NCBI GenBank assembly: GCA_964477085.1
Contig: CAYZDF010000065.1
Coordinates: 1 to 14,568 of the forward strand
Origin: Dichloromethanomonas sp964477085
Lineage (GTDB): Bacteria; Bacillota; Desulfitobacteriia; Desulfitobacteriales; Syntrophobotulaceae
Length of the DNA: 14,568 nt
Direction of reading: 5' to 3'
Each line of letters opens with the position of its first letter. Within the stretch, counting starts at the first letter, position 1. The translations under genes were made by a program, and so were the position numbers. A model generated the notes under the pieces. That model saw nothing but the letters and a program-made list of their open reading frames with translations, did not search any database and was not told the origin of the DNA. Below are positions 8,001 to 14,548 of the stretch, piece after piece.

Positions 8001-10812
8001 AGTTCCTCTCCTGAACTACTAACCCATAACTATTATAAGTAAATCCTTTCGTTGTAGTGAAGCTGTCAATGGAGCCTGTTTTTCTCTTAGAAATGGAAAT
8101 GGAATCGACTACTGAAGGACACCAGGCGCCCAGATCGTCATAGAAGTAAAGATAGTTCTCAATCCCCTCTGAATTTAAATCCTTTGAGATCGACGTAACA
8201 TTATTAAAATTGTCATAAAGGGTTGTGGTCTTATTCAGAAAAGAAGTGATTAAATCCTTATCTTCAACATAAGTTTGGATAAGTGTATAGCCCCCATAAG
8301 CCAGAGATGTCAGAGTTGGAACTAATGTCTTCCAACCTATCTCTGTATTAAGTCCATCGAGGTATTGAATCTTTGATGTGTACTGATGTGCGTAAGTTTG
8401 ATTAACACTTTTAAACTCCTTCTCATACATTCCCGAAATAAGGTCCCGTGAAATAATATTTGCATGGCCCAAAAACCCTAGCCCTGACAAGTGAACAACA
8501 GGATTGGCATATGAATACTTGCGGCTCATTAAGCAATTATTTCGATAAGAAACCCTGACGGAGTCTATTAAAGAGCGCCCTATAGGGCTATAGATGAAGG
8601 GCTTACTTATAAATTGTCGTGTTTGAGTATTATCAGGCTTGGCCCCTTTTACATAAGTAAACTGAGTCAGATTGTTGTACCCATCTCCTATGGACTTAAT
8701 CAGATTATTCTTATAGTAGCCACCCGTTTGAACTACTTTGCTCATATTCAACAGGCCATCTAAGGAGTTATCTCCTTTAAAGTCCCCCCAGATAAAACTC
8801 CCCTGTGTTGTCTTTGAAGGATAATAGAATGAGTAGGTTTCTGAGAAAAAGTTAGCTCCATTACTTAGAACAAAGTTTATTCCGACAGAATCGGGTAGGC
8901 TATTCTTATACAAAGTAGAGGTTGCAATAATGTCAGAATAGCCATCGCTATTAATATCCCGAACATACACTCCTTTATCTGACAGGTAAGTAAATGGATC
9001 AAACTGTGAAGATAGAGGAATAGTAAAGTTGGTGTCAAAAACAAACTTAGAGCCAGTTCCCATCAAAATATACCAACCAGAAGAAACAGGCTTTACTAAA
9101 AAATCAATATTCCCATCACCATTGAAGTCCCCGGTAAGAAACCTATTGGAAGAACTTATTGCTGATGTGAAATATTGATTTGTCTCTTGAGAAATCTGAT
9201 TGAGAGTAAAGGTATTATTACCGGAATTATAATCGAATTCATATACAGAATAGCCAGTCCCGGAAAAAGATATTAAATCGGTTTTGCCATCCCCGTTAAC
9301 ATCTTCAATTAAATAGAAATTAGAGGGTAGATTAATCGTCCAAGACTGGTCAGTTTGAAAAGAGTGGATCACAGTATTATTTGTACCCTGTATCAATAAT
9401 TCAGAATAGCCATCACCTGTAAAGTCTCCTGAAAAGTGCTTTATGTAGCCTGTTACAATACAGGTGTCCATCTGATTAAATATAAGCTTATTATTAGTTG
9501 AAGCCATATAGCAAAGCAGAGTATCACCAGCCCTCATAATAACATCCGATAAGCCATCACGATTAAAGTCAGAATTGTCTGAAAAGTTGTAAGTATATGG
9601 CGAAAAACCAACTGCATAAGTTTTGTAACGACTAGGATCATCAGAATTGCAATAATCAGTTCTAGTATATGACCCATTACCATTATTTATGTAAAGAGAC
9701 CATATTGAACCGCCACCAGAACTCGGCTTCCAGGTAACGAAATCATTTTTCCCATCAAGGTTATAATCCCCCACCGCTGATAGAGATTCACCATAAGTTG
9801 GGCTAAATGAGATTGTCTCGTTCGAGGTAAACGGATTGTGTAGGTCCCACTTTATTATTGTTGGATTGCCCTTATCACCCTGGCTATTTAACTCATTAAT
9901 CTCAACCAAATTAGAAAAAAACATTCCCGAATATGAAAAATCAAATCGTTTAACCAAAACTTGCTCGGAATATACCTTTATTGAATTGAGAATGCGGTTC
10001 TTAGTATATGTTTCATCAGCAATGTACATCTTTATTGGGTCTGCTGTTCTTAAATCATACACAAACTCAATCTCATTATAAGGTTCCAGTAAAGTAGAAT
10101 TTCCCGTATACCTGATATACCTGATTGCATTATCACCTGCATAGTTTTCATAATGGTAGCTTATATAATTCCCATTTCGGTCAATTATCTTATTGACCTT
10201 CCATTCCGTTATTGAGCTGTTGGTCCCCAATGGATTAACTCTTGAATCCGATGAATTACCATACTCAATAGTATAACCATCCTTCGTGTATTCTATGAAA
10301 TACAATGGGCCATCACCTTGTGAGCCATATGCAATGATTTTGGATGTTTGAGTATTCGGTTTACGATATTCTGAATTACTGTATCCATATGTCCCGGAAA
10401 ACAATAGAAGCCTTGATCCATCTAAAAGAAACCTATCGCCATAGTTTTGTTTTACCGGAGTAGTACTATTGTCATAGTGATTGTTCTGACCAACTCTGCT
10501 AATTGAATGTAATCCACCAAGTGCCCATCCGTAACCCAAAATGCCGTTACCAAGGTGGCTATCATAAAAGATTGATAATTCCGGAACCATGTCCTTTGTT
10601 CCAGGAGGTAATGATATTGGAATTGAGTAGCCAGCGTTGCCTTTATCGCCAACATAATGCATCCCGAAAATTCTAATGGGTAACAGAGATGTATCCAGTT
10701 CCCTGGTGATTGGATTAGGAAGAGATCCCGGATTTACATAGGCTACATTATTTTGGGCAACCGACCCAATAAAACAGTAGGAAAGAAATAAAATTACGAA
10801 TATCGATTTCAT
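5074..10812 (-). CDS. Giant secreted SpvB / FG-GAP / RHS-repeat polymorphic toxin
   Basis: A 1912-aa protein predicted to deliver a C-terminal toxin to competitor cells from an RHS shell. A signal peptide is at 1-19 (ends SVAQ). An SpvB-like N-terminal domain occupies about 30-330 (GYSIPISLPPGT, LGYGW). FG-GAP/VCBS-type Ca-binding repeats span about 345-690: DYNLDGKND, DFNRDGLSD, DFTGDGYSE, DVNGDGKTD, DFNGDGNID and DINSDGYSD. A TcdB-mid-like segment follows at about 700-790. RHS/YD repeats run from about 890 to 1580. The RHS-associated core is at 1583-1690 (DHLGSITGL, GRLYDPQLGRFLNPDP) and ends in DPTGYW at 1687. Beyond it lies a 222-residue variable tip: a Gly5 linker (1738-1742), a hydrophobic Gly/Ala stretch (about 1810-1855) and a strongly basic end (1863-1912) with KGKHQEGQARKARDYGGEKGD and PPGWKGPWPPK. 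I do not recognise the tip's enzyme class. It starts 1 nt after the T9SS-domain gene and is followed by the Sel1-repeat gene. Confidence 0.93.
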   Translation of the reverse strand: MKSIFVILFLSYCFIGSVAQNNVAYVNPGSLPNPITRELDTSLLPIRIFGMHYVGDKGNAGYSIPISLPPGTKDMVPELSIFYDSHLGNGILGYGWALGGLHSISRVGQNNHYDNSTTPVKQNYGDRFLLDGSRLLLFSGTYGYSNSEYRKPNTQTSKIIAYGSQGDGPLYFIEYTKDGYTIEYGNSSDSRVNPLGTNSSITEWKVNKIIDRNGNYISYHYENYAGDNAIRYIRYTGNSTLLEPYNEIEFVYDLRTADPIKMYIADETYTKNRILNSIKVYSEQVLVKRFDFSYSGMFFSNLVEINELNSQGDKGNPTIIKWDLHNPFTSNETISFSPTYGESLSAVGDYNLDGKNDFVTWKPSSGGGSIWSLYINNGNGSYTRTDYCNSDDPSRYKTYAVGFSPYTYNFSDNSDFNRDGLSDVIMRAGDTLLCYMASTNNKLIFNQMDTCIVTGYIKHFSGDFTGDGYSELLIQGTNNTVIHSFQTDQSWTINLPSNFYLIEDVNGDGKTDLISFSGTGYSVYEFDYNSGNNTFTLNQISQETNQYFTSAISSSNRFLTGDFNGDGNIDFLVKPVSSGWYILMGTGSKFVFDTNFTIPLSSQFDPFTYLSDKGVYVRDINSDGYSDIIATSTLYKNSLPDSVGINFVLSNGANFFSETYSFYYPSKTTQGSFIWGDFKGDNSLDGLLNMSKVVQTGGYYKNNLIKSIGDGYNNLTQFTYVKGAKPDNTQTRQFISKPFIYSPIGRSLIDSVRVSYRNNCLMSRKYSYANPVVHLSGLGFLGHANIISRDLISGMYEKEFKSVNQTYAHQYTSKIQYLDGLNTEIGWKTLVPTLTSLAYGGYTLIQTYVEDKDLITSFLNKTTTLYDNFNNVTSISKDLNSEGIENYLYFYDDLGAWCPSVVDSISISKRKTGSIDSFTTTKGFTYNSYGLVVQERNFSNTNQPLIVNYTYDSYGLVALTETVISPDNKRTINYQYDTKHRLPASISSGVLSEAYSFDFKYGNILTFTDVGGVITSYEYNDSGEPVKSSLTDSIFSTEIIAWNPDTLINSLIKVTMKANGGPEEVRYFDSFEREVRASLTTYDGEVVNVATKLNPRGLVKSLSNPYFSVESPNWISFGFDTIGRLTSTISNNITTTISYNYNTTTLSSTRGGFNKSSTSTRNGLGQITGLNQNGLSLTFEYDDGGRVSQISPPGTGTELSYFYDSRGLPISEADPNSGLRVSIQNGLSEEVLRVANSGDTSFYYYDQYGRDSVWRTPRGTTQFQYGATGTGTGKIQSIVSPDACFSFKYNSLGLLSRSSDSISATEKMVFSYDYDVYGRMSRLTYPTGYSVTYEYDDWGNLLKIRDGQSNLILWEYSSGDANGNITESLLGDGMITVRKSFDSYGLPTQIKFEKGDSILQWFGYEFDAGTGNLLWRSDSLRNLKEAFGYDIHDRLIWSKGTGNDSIIITYDDIGNILSKTDVGAYHYDETKIHAVDSISELSTAYIVGDESISYNHDNLPEIICTNRYSLEFIYGLGTARIKAVLRDSTDLIKKTTWYSDSFERILEGSQDRSYHWIQSPEGPIALVITNTNGPKQIYLLAKDHLGSITGLIDTTGKVVGEYSFDPWGRRRDPNDWSYIFSDSVISNRGFTTHEHLDEFRLIHMNGRLYDPQLGRFLNPDPIISDPSSIQNYNRYSYCLNNPLKYTDPTGYWPVEGGPTESEVFHEYCYIRNNRGYKGQYSDFRAQFYEQYQSIQESGGGGGSGSLIFFFTYSIDDNVKGGESIGPEFGYLITGPLVISFKHVISCTPAGQGGDGTITTNNDPTSGAEKAAAGLAGVVGIALVEPTPVGEFVAGLYASYLVIVYGPEVVDLTIDLVRQFAAEHTSKARNSTKGKHQEGQARKARDYGGEKGDVRRNPPRQKPPGWKGPWPPK

Positions 10813-10813
10813 G

Positions 10814-11263
10814 TTACCTTGATTTTATGAGTTTGTAAATAGATTTCTGTAGGCCAATCTCTATTCGAAGTATGTAAACTCCGGAATTTAACTTACTGAC
10901 ATCTACAACGGTAACATCTTCACAGTTCTCCCTGAAATAAACTTTGGACCCGCTAAGAGCGAAGATTTCGATTTTTTTCATGATTTGTTTATCGTACCCA
11001 GAAAAGTGGATATTCAGGTTGTCTCTCATTGGGTTAGGGTAGACCTGAATCCCGGATTCATAGTTCTCTTCGGCAGCTTCCAATTTCTCGGGTTTAATAA
11101 TAGGGAATTCGGGTTCGGCCAGATTTAGCTGTTCAATGGTTAAGGTTTTTGTTATCCTATTACCATTCTGATCATACCTGAAAGTTACATAGTCTTGTCC
11201 TTTTACTAACAGAATGTTTGTTAGAAGAGAGAGACAGACAATTAGAGTGAGTTTTTTGTTCAT
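10814..11263 (-). CDS. Secreted RHS companion protein with T9SS C-terminal sorting domain
   Basis: A 149-aa protein starting at the ATG at 11263; a TTG three codons upstream is less likely. A signal peptide covers about 1-22 (KKLTLIVCLSLLTNILLVKG). It is followed by a single RHS/YD-like motif, FRYDQNGNRITKTL, at 28-41. Residues 70-149 form a type A T9SS sorting domain: VYPNPMRDNLNI, IEIFALSGSKVYF, DVSKLNSGVYILRI and a basic end KLIKSR. Such domains direct passage through the outer membrane by the type IX system. The gene ends 1 nt before the giant RHS gene, so the two are almost certainly co-translated. The RHS protein has a signal peptide but a toxin where a sorting domain would be; I infer that this small protein could link RHS export to T9SS or cap the shell. 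The family is recurrent upstream of Bacteroidetes RHS genes to my knowledge; its mechanism is not established. Confidence 0.85.
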   Translation of the reverse strand: MNKKLTLIVCLSLLTNILLVKGQDYVTFRYDQNGNRITKTLTIEQLNLAEPEFPIIKPEKLEAAEENYESGIQVYPNPMRDNLNIHFSGYDKQIMKKIEIFALSGSKVYFRENCEDVTVVDVSKLNSGVYILRIEIGLQKSIYKLIKSR

Positions 11264-11384
11264 GGCTAACAAAGTAATGGTTATTTTTATTCCTCTATCA
11301 TGTTAATTCAGACAAAGGGTACGTTAGAAATAATTGGGGTATGGACTTCTCAAGGATTGTTGATGAAAAAATTCGCATAGATAC

Positions 11385-12254
11385 TTATTTCGTCCTTAAA
11401 TCATTTAATACTCCTTGGACATCATTATCCCCCAACTCAAGTGCTTTCATATAGTCAGAAATTGCTCTTTCTTTCATATTATTGTCATTATGAACATGCC
11501 CTCGCCATCTATATCCTAGAGCAAAACTAGGTGCCAACATTATTGTTCTGTTTAAATCTTGAAGTGCATCGCCAGATCTATTCATTCTCATGTAACATAA
11601 TGCACGATTGTAATAAGCATTGTAGTTTTTATCATTGATCCCTATTGCACAATTAAAATGATTTAAGGCTTCGTAATACGGTTCATTAACTGCCAGAGCA
11701 ATTCCTATATTGACCTGAAGGTCTAAGTCCTGTGGTGCAATTTTTAAACCACATCTGTAAAAATCAATTGCTTTGTCATATTCTTTCAGTTCAATATGAC
11801 AAGCCCCAAGTCCATTGAAAGCCTCAATCTCAGTCTTGTCCATCTCTAGTGTTTTTAAATAGAAATGGATAGCGTTTTCCGGATCGCCATTGGCTTCGTA
11901 TGCCTGAGCCATTTCGAGATAAATGGTTTTATCTTTTGGATTGATAGATGCAGCAGTTAAAAAATCTTTCATTGCCAAATCGATTTGTGATTTTTCCTGA
12001 TAAGCCTTAGCTCTTGATTTAAAGTATTCATGATTAACAGGATCAAGCTTAATCGCCTTTGAAAAATCCTTGATAGCTTTAGAGAGGTTCCCCTTCAAGC
12101 GGTAAATTTCACCTCTTAAATTGAAAATATTTGCTTCTGGCCGGATAATCAGAATCAAGCTAAGCTTCCATATCTCTGAATTATACCTTTGAGATAAGTA
12201 GTCATTTTGTGCTCCAATCGCAAGTCGACTTAGGATTTTTCTGAAAGGATACAT
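11385..12254 (-). CDS. TPR-repeat protein (seven in-register repeats)
   Basis: A 289-aa protein built almost wholly of tetratricopeptide repeats, helical scaffolds for protein-protein contact. Seven 34-residue repeats run without gaps at 42-74, 75-108, 109-142, 143-176, 177-210, 211-244 and 245-278. Each carries the expected pattern of small and aromatic residues, for example NLRGEIYRLKGNLSKAIKDF, GLGACHIELKEYDKAIDFY and NRALCYMRMNRSGDALQDL. Residues 8-41 may be a degenerate eighth repeat. I see no signal peptide or membrane helix, so it is probably cytoplasmic. It lies 121 nt upstream of the T9SS/RHS pair on the same strand with no terminator I can identify between them, so it might share their transcript. 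A role as chaperone or regulator of the RHS system is speculation from position only. Confidence 0.85.
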   Translation of the reverse strand: MYPFRKILSRLAIGAQNDYLSQRYNSEIWKLSLILIIRPEANIFNLRGEIYRLKGNLSKAIKDFSKAIKLDPVNHEYFKSRAKAYQEKSQIDLAMKDFLTAASINPKDKTIYLEMAQAYEANGDPENAIHFYLKTLEMDKTEIEAFNGLGACHIELKEYDKAIDFYRCGLKIAPQDLDLQVNIGIALAVNEPYYEALNHFNCAIGINDKNYNAYYNRALCYMRMNRSGDALQDLNRTIMLAPSFALGYRWRGHVHNDNNMKERAISDYMKALELGDNDVQGVLNDLRTK

Positions 12255-12464
12255 AGTGGTATAAACTGTTTAAATGTATTTGATTATGTTTCTTGTTGAA
12301 TAATGAGTCTCTATCGGCAATCAATCAAGTTCATGGGGGGTTAAGTAAATAGAAAAACATAATCCCTCAATTAATATTCTAATTGAATAATTCAACTTTT
12401 ACATTTTAAGCGCGAGCCGTTGCGAGTGGCAGACAATTTTCGGCAACTGGAGTGGGGTTATTGA

Positions 12465-12520
12465 ATGACATAAGCAAGGCTTCATCCTGAACCCGGAGGG
12501 CCCTGGCCTTGCGTTGTCAT
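12465..12520. repeat. Imperfect inverted repeat (hairpin) 1
   Basis: ATGACATAAGCAAGGC (12465-12480) is matched by GCCTTGCGTTGTCAT (12506-12520). This gives a 7-bp inner stem (GCAAGGC/GCCTTGC) and a 6-bp outer stem (ATGACA/TGTCAT), with an internal mismatch and a 25-nt GC-rich loop. No T-run follows on either side, so it does not look like a terminator. Confidence 0.6.
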
Positions 12521-12594
12521 GATATATTGCTTCTTGCAAACCCACGATTGCCGTTTAAAATTGGATGCAGCAGGCGAGCACTAATCACCAGTGA

Positions 12595-12661
12595 GGGTTG
12601 CGGTTTATGTTGTATCCCTTAGACATTTTCAATCCGCTATGCAACATAAAGGGAGCAACCC
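12595..12661. repeat. Imperfect inverted repeat (hairpin) 2
   Basis: GGGTTGC (12595-12601) pairs with GCAACCC (12655-12661). TTTATGTTG (12604-12612) pairs with CAACATAAA (12642-12650). Together they give 16 bp of stem with an asymmetric 2/4-nt internal loop and a 29-nt terminal loop. There is no T-tail. The bulged two-block stem is reminiscent of recombination or REP-like elements, which I cannot confirm. Confidence 0.6.
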
Positions 12662-12694
12662 GAACACCTTTGAACCGGCTTAATCCAACATCTA

Positions 12695-12793
12695 TTATTT
12701 ACTCTTTGGTTTTGGTGGATTATTACCTCTTCCGCCACCAGATTTATTTCCGGTAGTACTTGGTGCATTTGTAGGTCTTACAGTTTTTGCCAT
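12695..12793 (-). CDS. 32-residue Gly/Pro/Lys-rich small protein after the GIY-YIG gene
   Basis: A very short frame starts with ATG at 12793-12791 and ends with TAA at 12697-12695, 16 nt downstream of the GIY-YIG gene on the same strand. The product begins MAKTVRPTNAPSTTG, has a central GGGRGNNPPK and ends in lysines. It is basic, has no hydrophobic segment and is probably disordered. Evidence that it is real: it follows in the same direction at operon-like spacing, has a clean start, and its composition is unlike random AT-rich translation. I have an impression of similar tiny proteins beside such genes, which I cannot verify here. Its function is unknown; binding to nucleic acid through the GGGRG/lysine-rich part is a guess. 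Confidence 0.5.
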   Translation of the reverse strand: MAKTVRPTNAPSTTGNKSGGGRGNNPPKPKSK

Positions 12794-12809
12794 TGCTATT
12801 TGTATTAGG

Positions 12810-13148
12810 TTAAATTAAGTTGTTTGGTGGGTTATATGCTATTATTAATTCTCTTTCAAGGGTTTTTGCTTTCTCGTCGGAGTTGGTATATAAAGCCTTC
12901 ACCTTTGTAGCTCCATAACTTTTTCCTCTATTGATAGCACTATAAATTTCATCAACCATCCTATGTGGGCCGGCTTTACCAATGTATTTGACATGCAAGT
13001 CGGCATTGGCGAATATGTATACACCTGCTCTCTCTTCAAGTGTTTCATAGTTATCAAGATCTCTCCATCCAGATTTCCCAACTATGCGTGTGTCTACTTC
13101 AGATATAGGATTCCAAACCATAGCTATTCTTATTATTTCTTGTGACAA
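12810..13148 (-). CDS. GIY-YIG nuclease-fold protein (112 aa)
   Basis: A compact single-domain protein of the GIY-YIG superfamily, whose members cut DNA using a Tyr/Arg/Glu active site and a divalent metal. The elements are in order: GVY at 42-44 (the GIY equivalent), YIG at 55-57 in HVKYIGKAG, an Arg at 63 a few residues after YIG, the catalytic-Glu region LEREL (E98/E100), and PPNN at 107-110, matching the conserved terminal Asn. The catalytic set appears complete, so it may be active. No target-binding domain is attached. The first ATG (13148) overlaps the upstream 68-aa gene by 16 nt. A second ATG at 13121 (MVWNPISEV) would remove the overlap and is equally plausible. It sits between the Cys-rich 68-aa gene and the 32-aa peptide gene, so the three look like one unit. 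A role in mobile DNA, defence or RHS effector biology cannot be decided. Confidence 0.8.
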   Translation of the reverse strand: MSQEIIRIAMVWNPISEVDTRIVGKSGWRDLDNYETLEERAGVYIFANADLHVKYIGKAGPHRMVDEIYSAINRGKSYGATKVKALYTNSDEKAKTLERELIIAYNPPNNLI

Positions 13149-13339
13149 TTAATGCAACAGTAATAGCACCCATCAACATTTGTGTAGTACTTCTTCGCCT
13201 CAGCTACAGCTTCATGACAATTATGGAATAAGCCGAGTTTTAACCTATGTTCAGGTATAGGCAGATACCAACATGGATCTTTGTGAACCTCATGTTCTCC
13301 CGTTGCTTGAGCGAGCTTGTTTACGTAATAAACATCCAT
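13133..13339 (-). CDS. 68-aa Cys-rich protein with Ada-like metal-binding pattern
   Basis: A small protein with six Cys (23, 41, 58, 61, 62, 65). The order VHKDPCWYLP (H19, C23), then a middle section with AVAEAKKYY, then a Gly and GCYYCCINC, resembles the Ada/nuclease-associated metal-binding fold. In that fold a His/Cys pair near the N-terminus and a CxxC near the C-terminus hold zinc around an 'eeA...GyrpCkxC' helix. This is my reading of the pattern, not a database match. It is preceded by a strong Shine-Dalgarno, rare in this phylum, and its end overlaps the GIY-YIG start by 16 nt, implying coupled translation. A zinc domain encoded separately from a GIY-YIG nuclease suggests it could act as a DNA-binding or specificity partner. 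That is inference. Confidence 0.75.
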   Translation of the reverse strand: MDVYYVNKLAQATGEHEVHKDPCWYLPIPEHRLKLGLFHNCHEAVAEAKKYYTNVDGCYYCCINCHKK

Positions 13340-13342
13340 TTT

Positions 13343-13349
13343 ACCTCCT
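13343..13349 (-). promoter_or_regulatory. Strong Shine-Dalgarno before the 68-aa gene
   Basis: The minus strand reads AGGAGGT, then AAA, then ATG, with AGGAGG separated from the start codon by 4 nt. Bacteroidetes genes normally lack such sites, and no other gene in this window has one of comparable strength. It also fixes the start codon at 13339. Confidence 0.7.
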
Positions 13350-13470
13350 TCTCTTCAGGGTTATTATTGTATTAATTGGAATTTCAAATAACATTGACTA
13401 ACCCAAAATTACGAGTTAGAATAATACAAGTCAAATTTATTTTGAAACATATAATACTTCATTTAACATA

Positions 13471-13950
13471 CTAATTACCTGCAAAGTAGGCGCCATTAAA
13501 ACTCTTCATAGAACATATTATTTTGATTTCTTCAGGTATTGAACCATTGAAATAACCTCTGATTGTCTCTATTTTGATAAGGTGATAGACTTGGAAATAT
13601 GACTGTCCACTAGGTTTGGTTTTAATTATATACTCCTTACCTTGATAATTAATAAGTTCCTCATCAGGCATTCTGGTTTTCAGATATCCTTCAAATAGTG
13701 AAAGAATCTCCTCTGATGCCTGGAATATATAGTCAGCGTATCCGCATATGAGTAGCTCCTGTTGCGGAATATACCCAATAAGGTTTTTAATCCTCCTCTT
13801 CTCTCTTGGTCCTGAAATCGATGGGGGCTTACTGGTAATCGAAAAAAGGCCACTAAGGTGATTTACATATGTGGCATAGTTCTGCAACAATATTCTATTG
13901 TCCTGAGTTAACGGTTCTCGTAACCAGAGTTCCAGGCATCCTCCATCCAT
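13471..13950 (-). CDS. Uncharacterised 159-aa protein
   Basis: I do not recognise this protein. It starts at ATG 13950 (MDGGCLELWL) and ends at 13471. It is soluble, with no signal peptide or membrane helix. The N-terminal third is helical in character (NRILLQNYATYVNHLSGLFSI), the middle has a basic turn (SGPREKRRIKNL), and the C-terminal half alternates charged and aromatic residues as in a mixed alpha/beta fold (KEYIIKTKPSGQSYFQVYHLIKIETIRGYFNG). It is separated from the 68-aa gene by 131 bp and from the next upstream gene by 190 bp with a hairpin, so it is probably transcribed on its own. Its size and setting beside an RHS locus fit the many immunity or cargo genes found in such regions, but there is no direct evidence for a role. 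Confidence 0.65.
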   Translation of the reverse strand: MDGGCLELWLREPLTQDNRILLQNYATYVNHLSGLFSITSKPPSISGPREKRRIKNLIGYIPQQELLICGYADYIFQASEEILSLFEGYLKTRMPDEELINYQGKEYIIKTKPSGQSYFQVYHLIKIETIRGYFNGSIPEEIKIICSMKSFNGAYFAGN

Positions 13951-14025
13951 GTCGTTAAATTAATATTTATTAGAATATCACGCCACCCAAGTCCCCATTA
14001 CTGAGGACCGGGTACGTGAAATAGC

Positions 14026-14090
14026 ATCGATTGGTTTTCAGTGGTTCTTGAGATTTTAATGTTGAGATGAACCGTCTCAAAACAATCGAT
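14026..14090. repeat. Inverted repeat around ATCGATTG
   Basis: ATCGATTGGTTTT (14026-14038) pairs with AAAACAATCGAT (14079-14090), 12 bp with a one-base bulge, and an inner GAGA/TCTC pairing. It lies in the 190-bp gap between two minus-strand genes. No T-run follows, so an operator or recombination structure is as likely as a transcription stop. Confidence 0.45.
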
Positions 14091-14140
14091 AAGAAAATAC
14101 AGCATGACTCAACATATTCCAATTTTCGGAGCTAGTCGGC

Positions 14141-14548
14141 CTACTTATCAGAATTCTCTTTATTGCTGCCTAATACCTTGAAATTAAAGCAGTAATAGGC
14201 TTTGTCCTTTATGATATAGACATCAACTAGCGTCAAATCCATTTTAACAGCATTTACAAGGCATTTCAGACCAGCATACAATTCACCAACCTCTTGTATC
14301 ACCACGACCTCGAAAGGGCAAAATAAGCGCTCCAGCGAGCCCGTTTTATTTACCACAAGAATGCTCTCAGTACTACAATGTTTGAAGAGCTCCTCAATGT
14401 ACTTCTTCTTCTCATCATCTGTCATCAGTATTCCGAGGGTAAGAGTGCAACCTTGTCTATAACCCATATCTTGATATATGGTATCGGGAAGTCCGAGAAC
14501 TGAATTGGCTGGGATACTACAGGCTTTTTGTTGGTATCCTCCCTGCAT
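14141..14548 (-). CDS. Uncharacterised protein of at least 135 aa, possibly cut by the window edge
   Basis: I do not recognise this protein. The first ATG is at 14548, giving 135 aa. The frame stays open for six more codons to the window edge (PYLATD before the Met), so the true start may lie outside. Visible features are a Gly/Cys-containing N-terminal section (GYQQKACSIPANSVLGLP), a helix with acidic and basic residues (MTDDEKKKYIEELFKHC), a hydrophobic section (LFCPFEVVVIQEVGELYAGLKCLV) and an ending of short strands (VDVYIIKDKAYYCFNFKVLG). There is no clear membrane segment. It is the most upstream of the leftward genes seen here, separated from the 159-aa gene by 190 bp. An immunity or cargo gene of the RHS region is a possible but unproven assignment. 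Confidence 0.6.
   Translation of the reverse strand: MQGGYQQKACSIPANSVLGLPDTIYQDMGYRQGCTLTLGILMTDDEKKKYIEELFKHCSTESILVVNKTGSLERLFCPFEVVVIQEVGELYAGLKCLVNAVKMDLTLVDVYIIKDKAYYCFNFKVLGSNKENSDK

Larger units (their letters stand above)
12255..12694. other. Gene-free 440-bp stretch with structured repeats
   Basis: No convincing coding sequence was found on either strand; both are closed by frequent stops. Base composition differs from the flanks: about 12410-12665 is clearly more GC-rich than the AT-rich genes around it, and it contains two long imperfect inverted repeats (listed separately). A weak short pairing, GTTGC/GCAAC, is also present at about 12419-12447. It may be a repeated intergenic element or a decayed insertion. 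Confidence 0.5.

Noticed and set aside
12459..12520. A 12-codon minus-strand frame from the ATG at 12520 as a micro-gene.
   Set aside because: It coincides with the arm and loop of an inverted repeat and ends after a dozen codons, with no support for translation.
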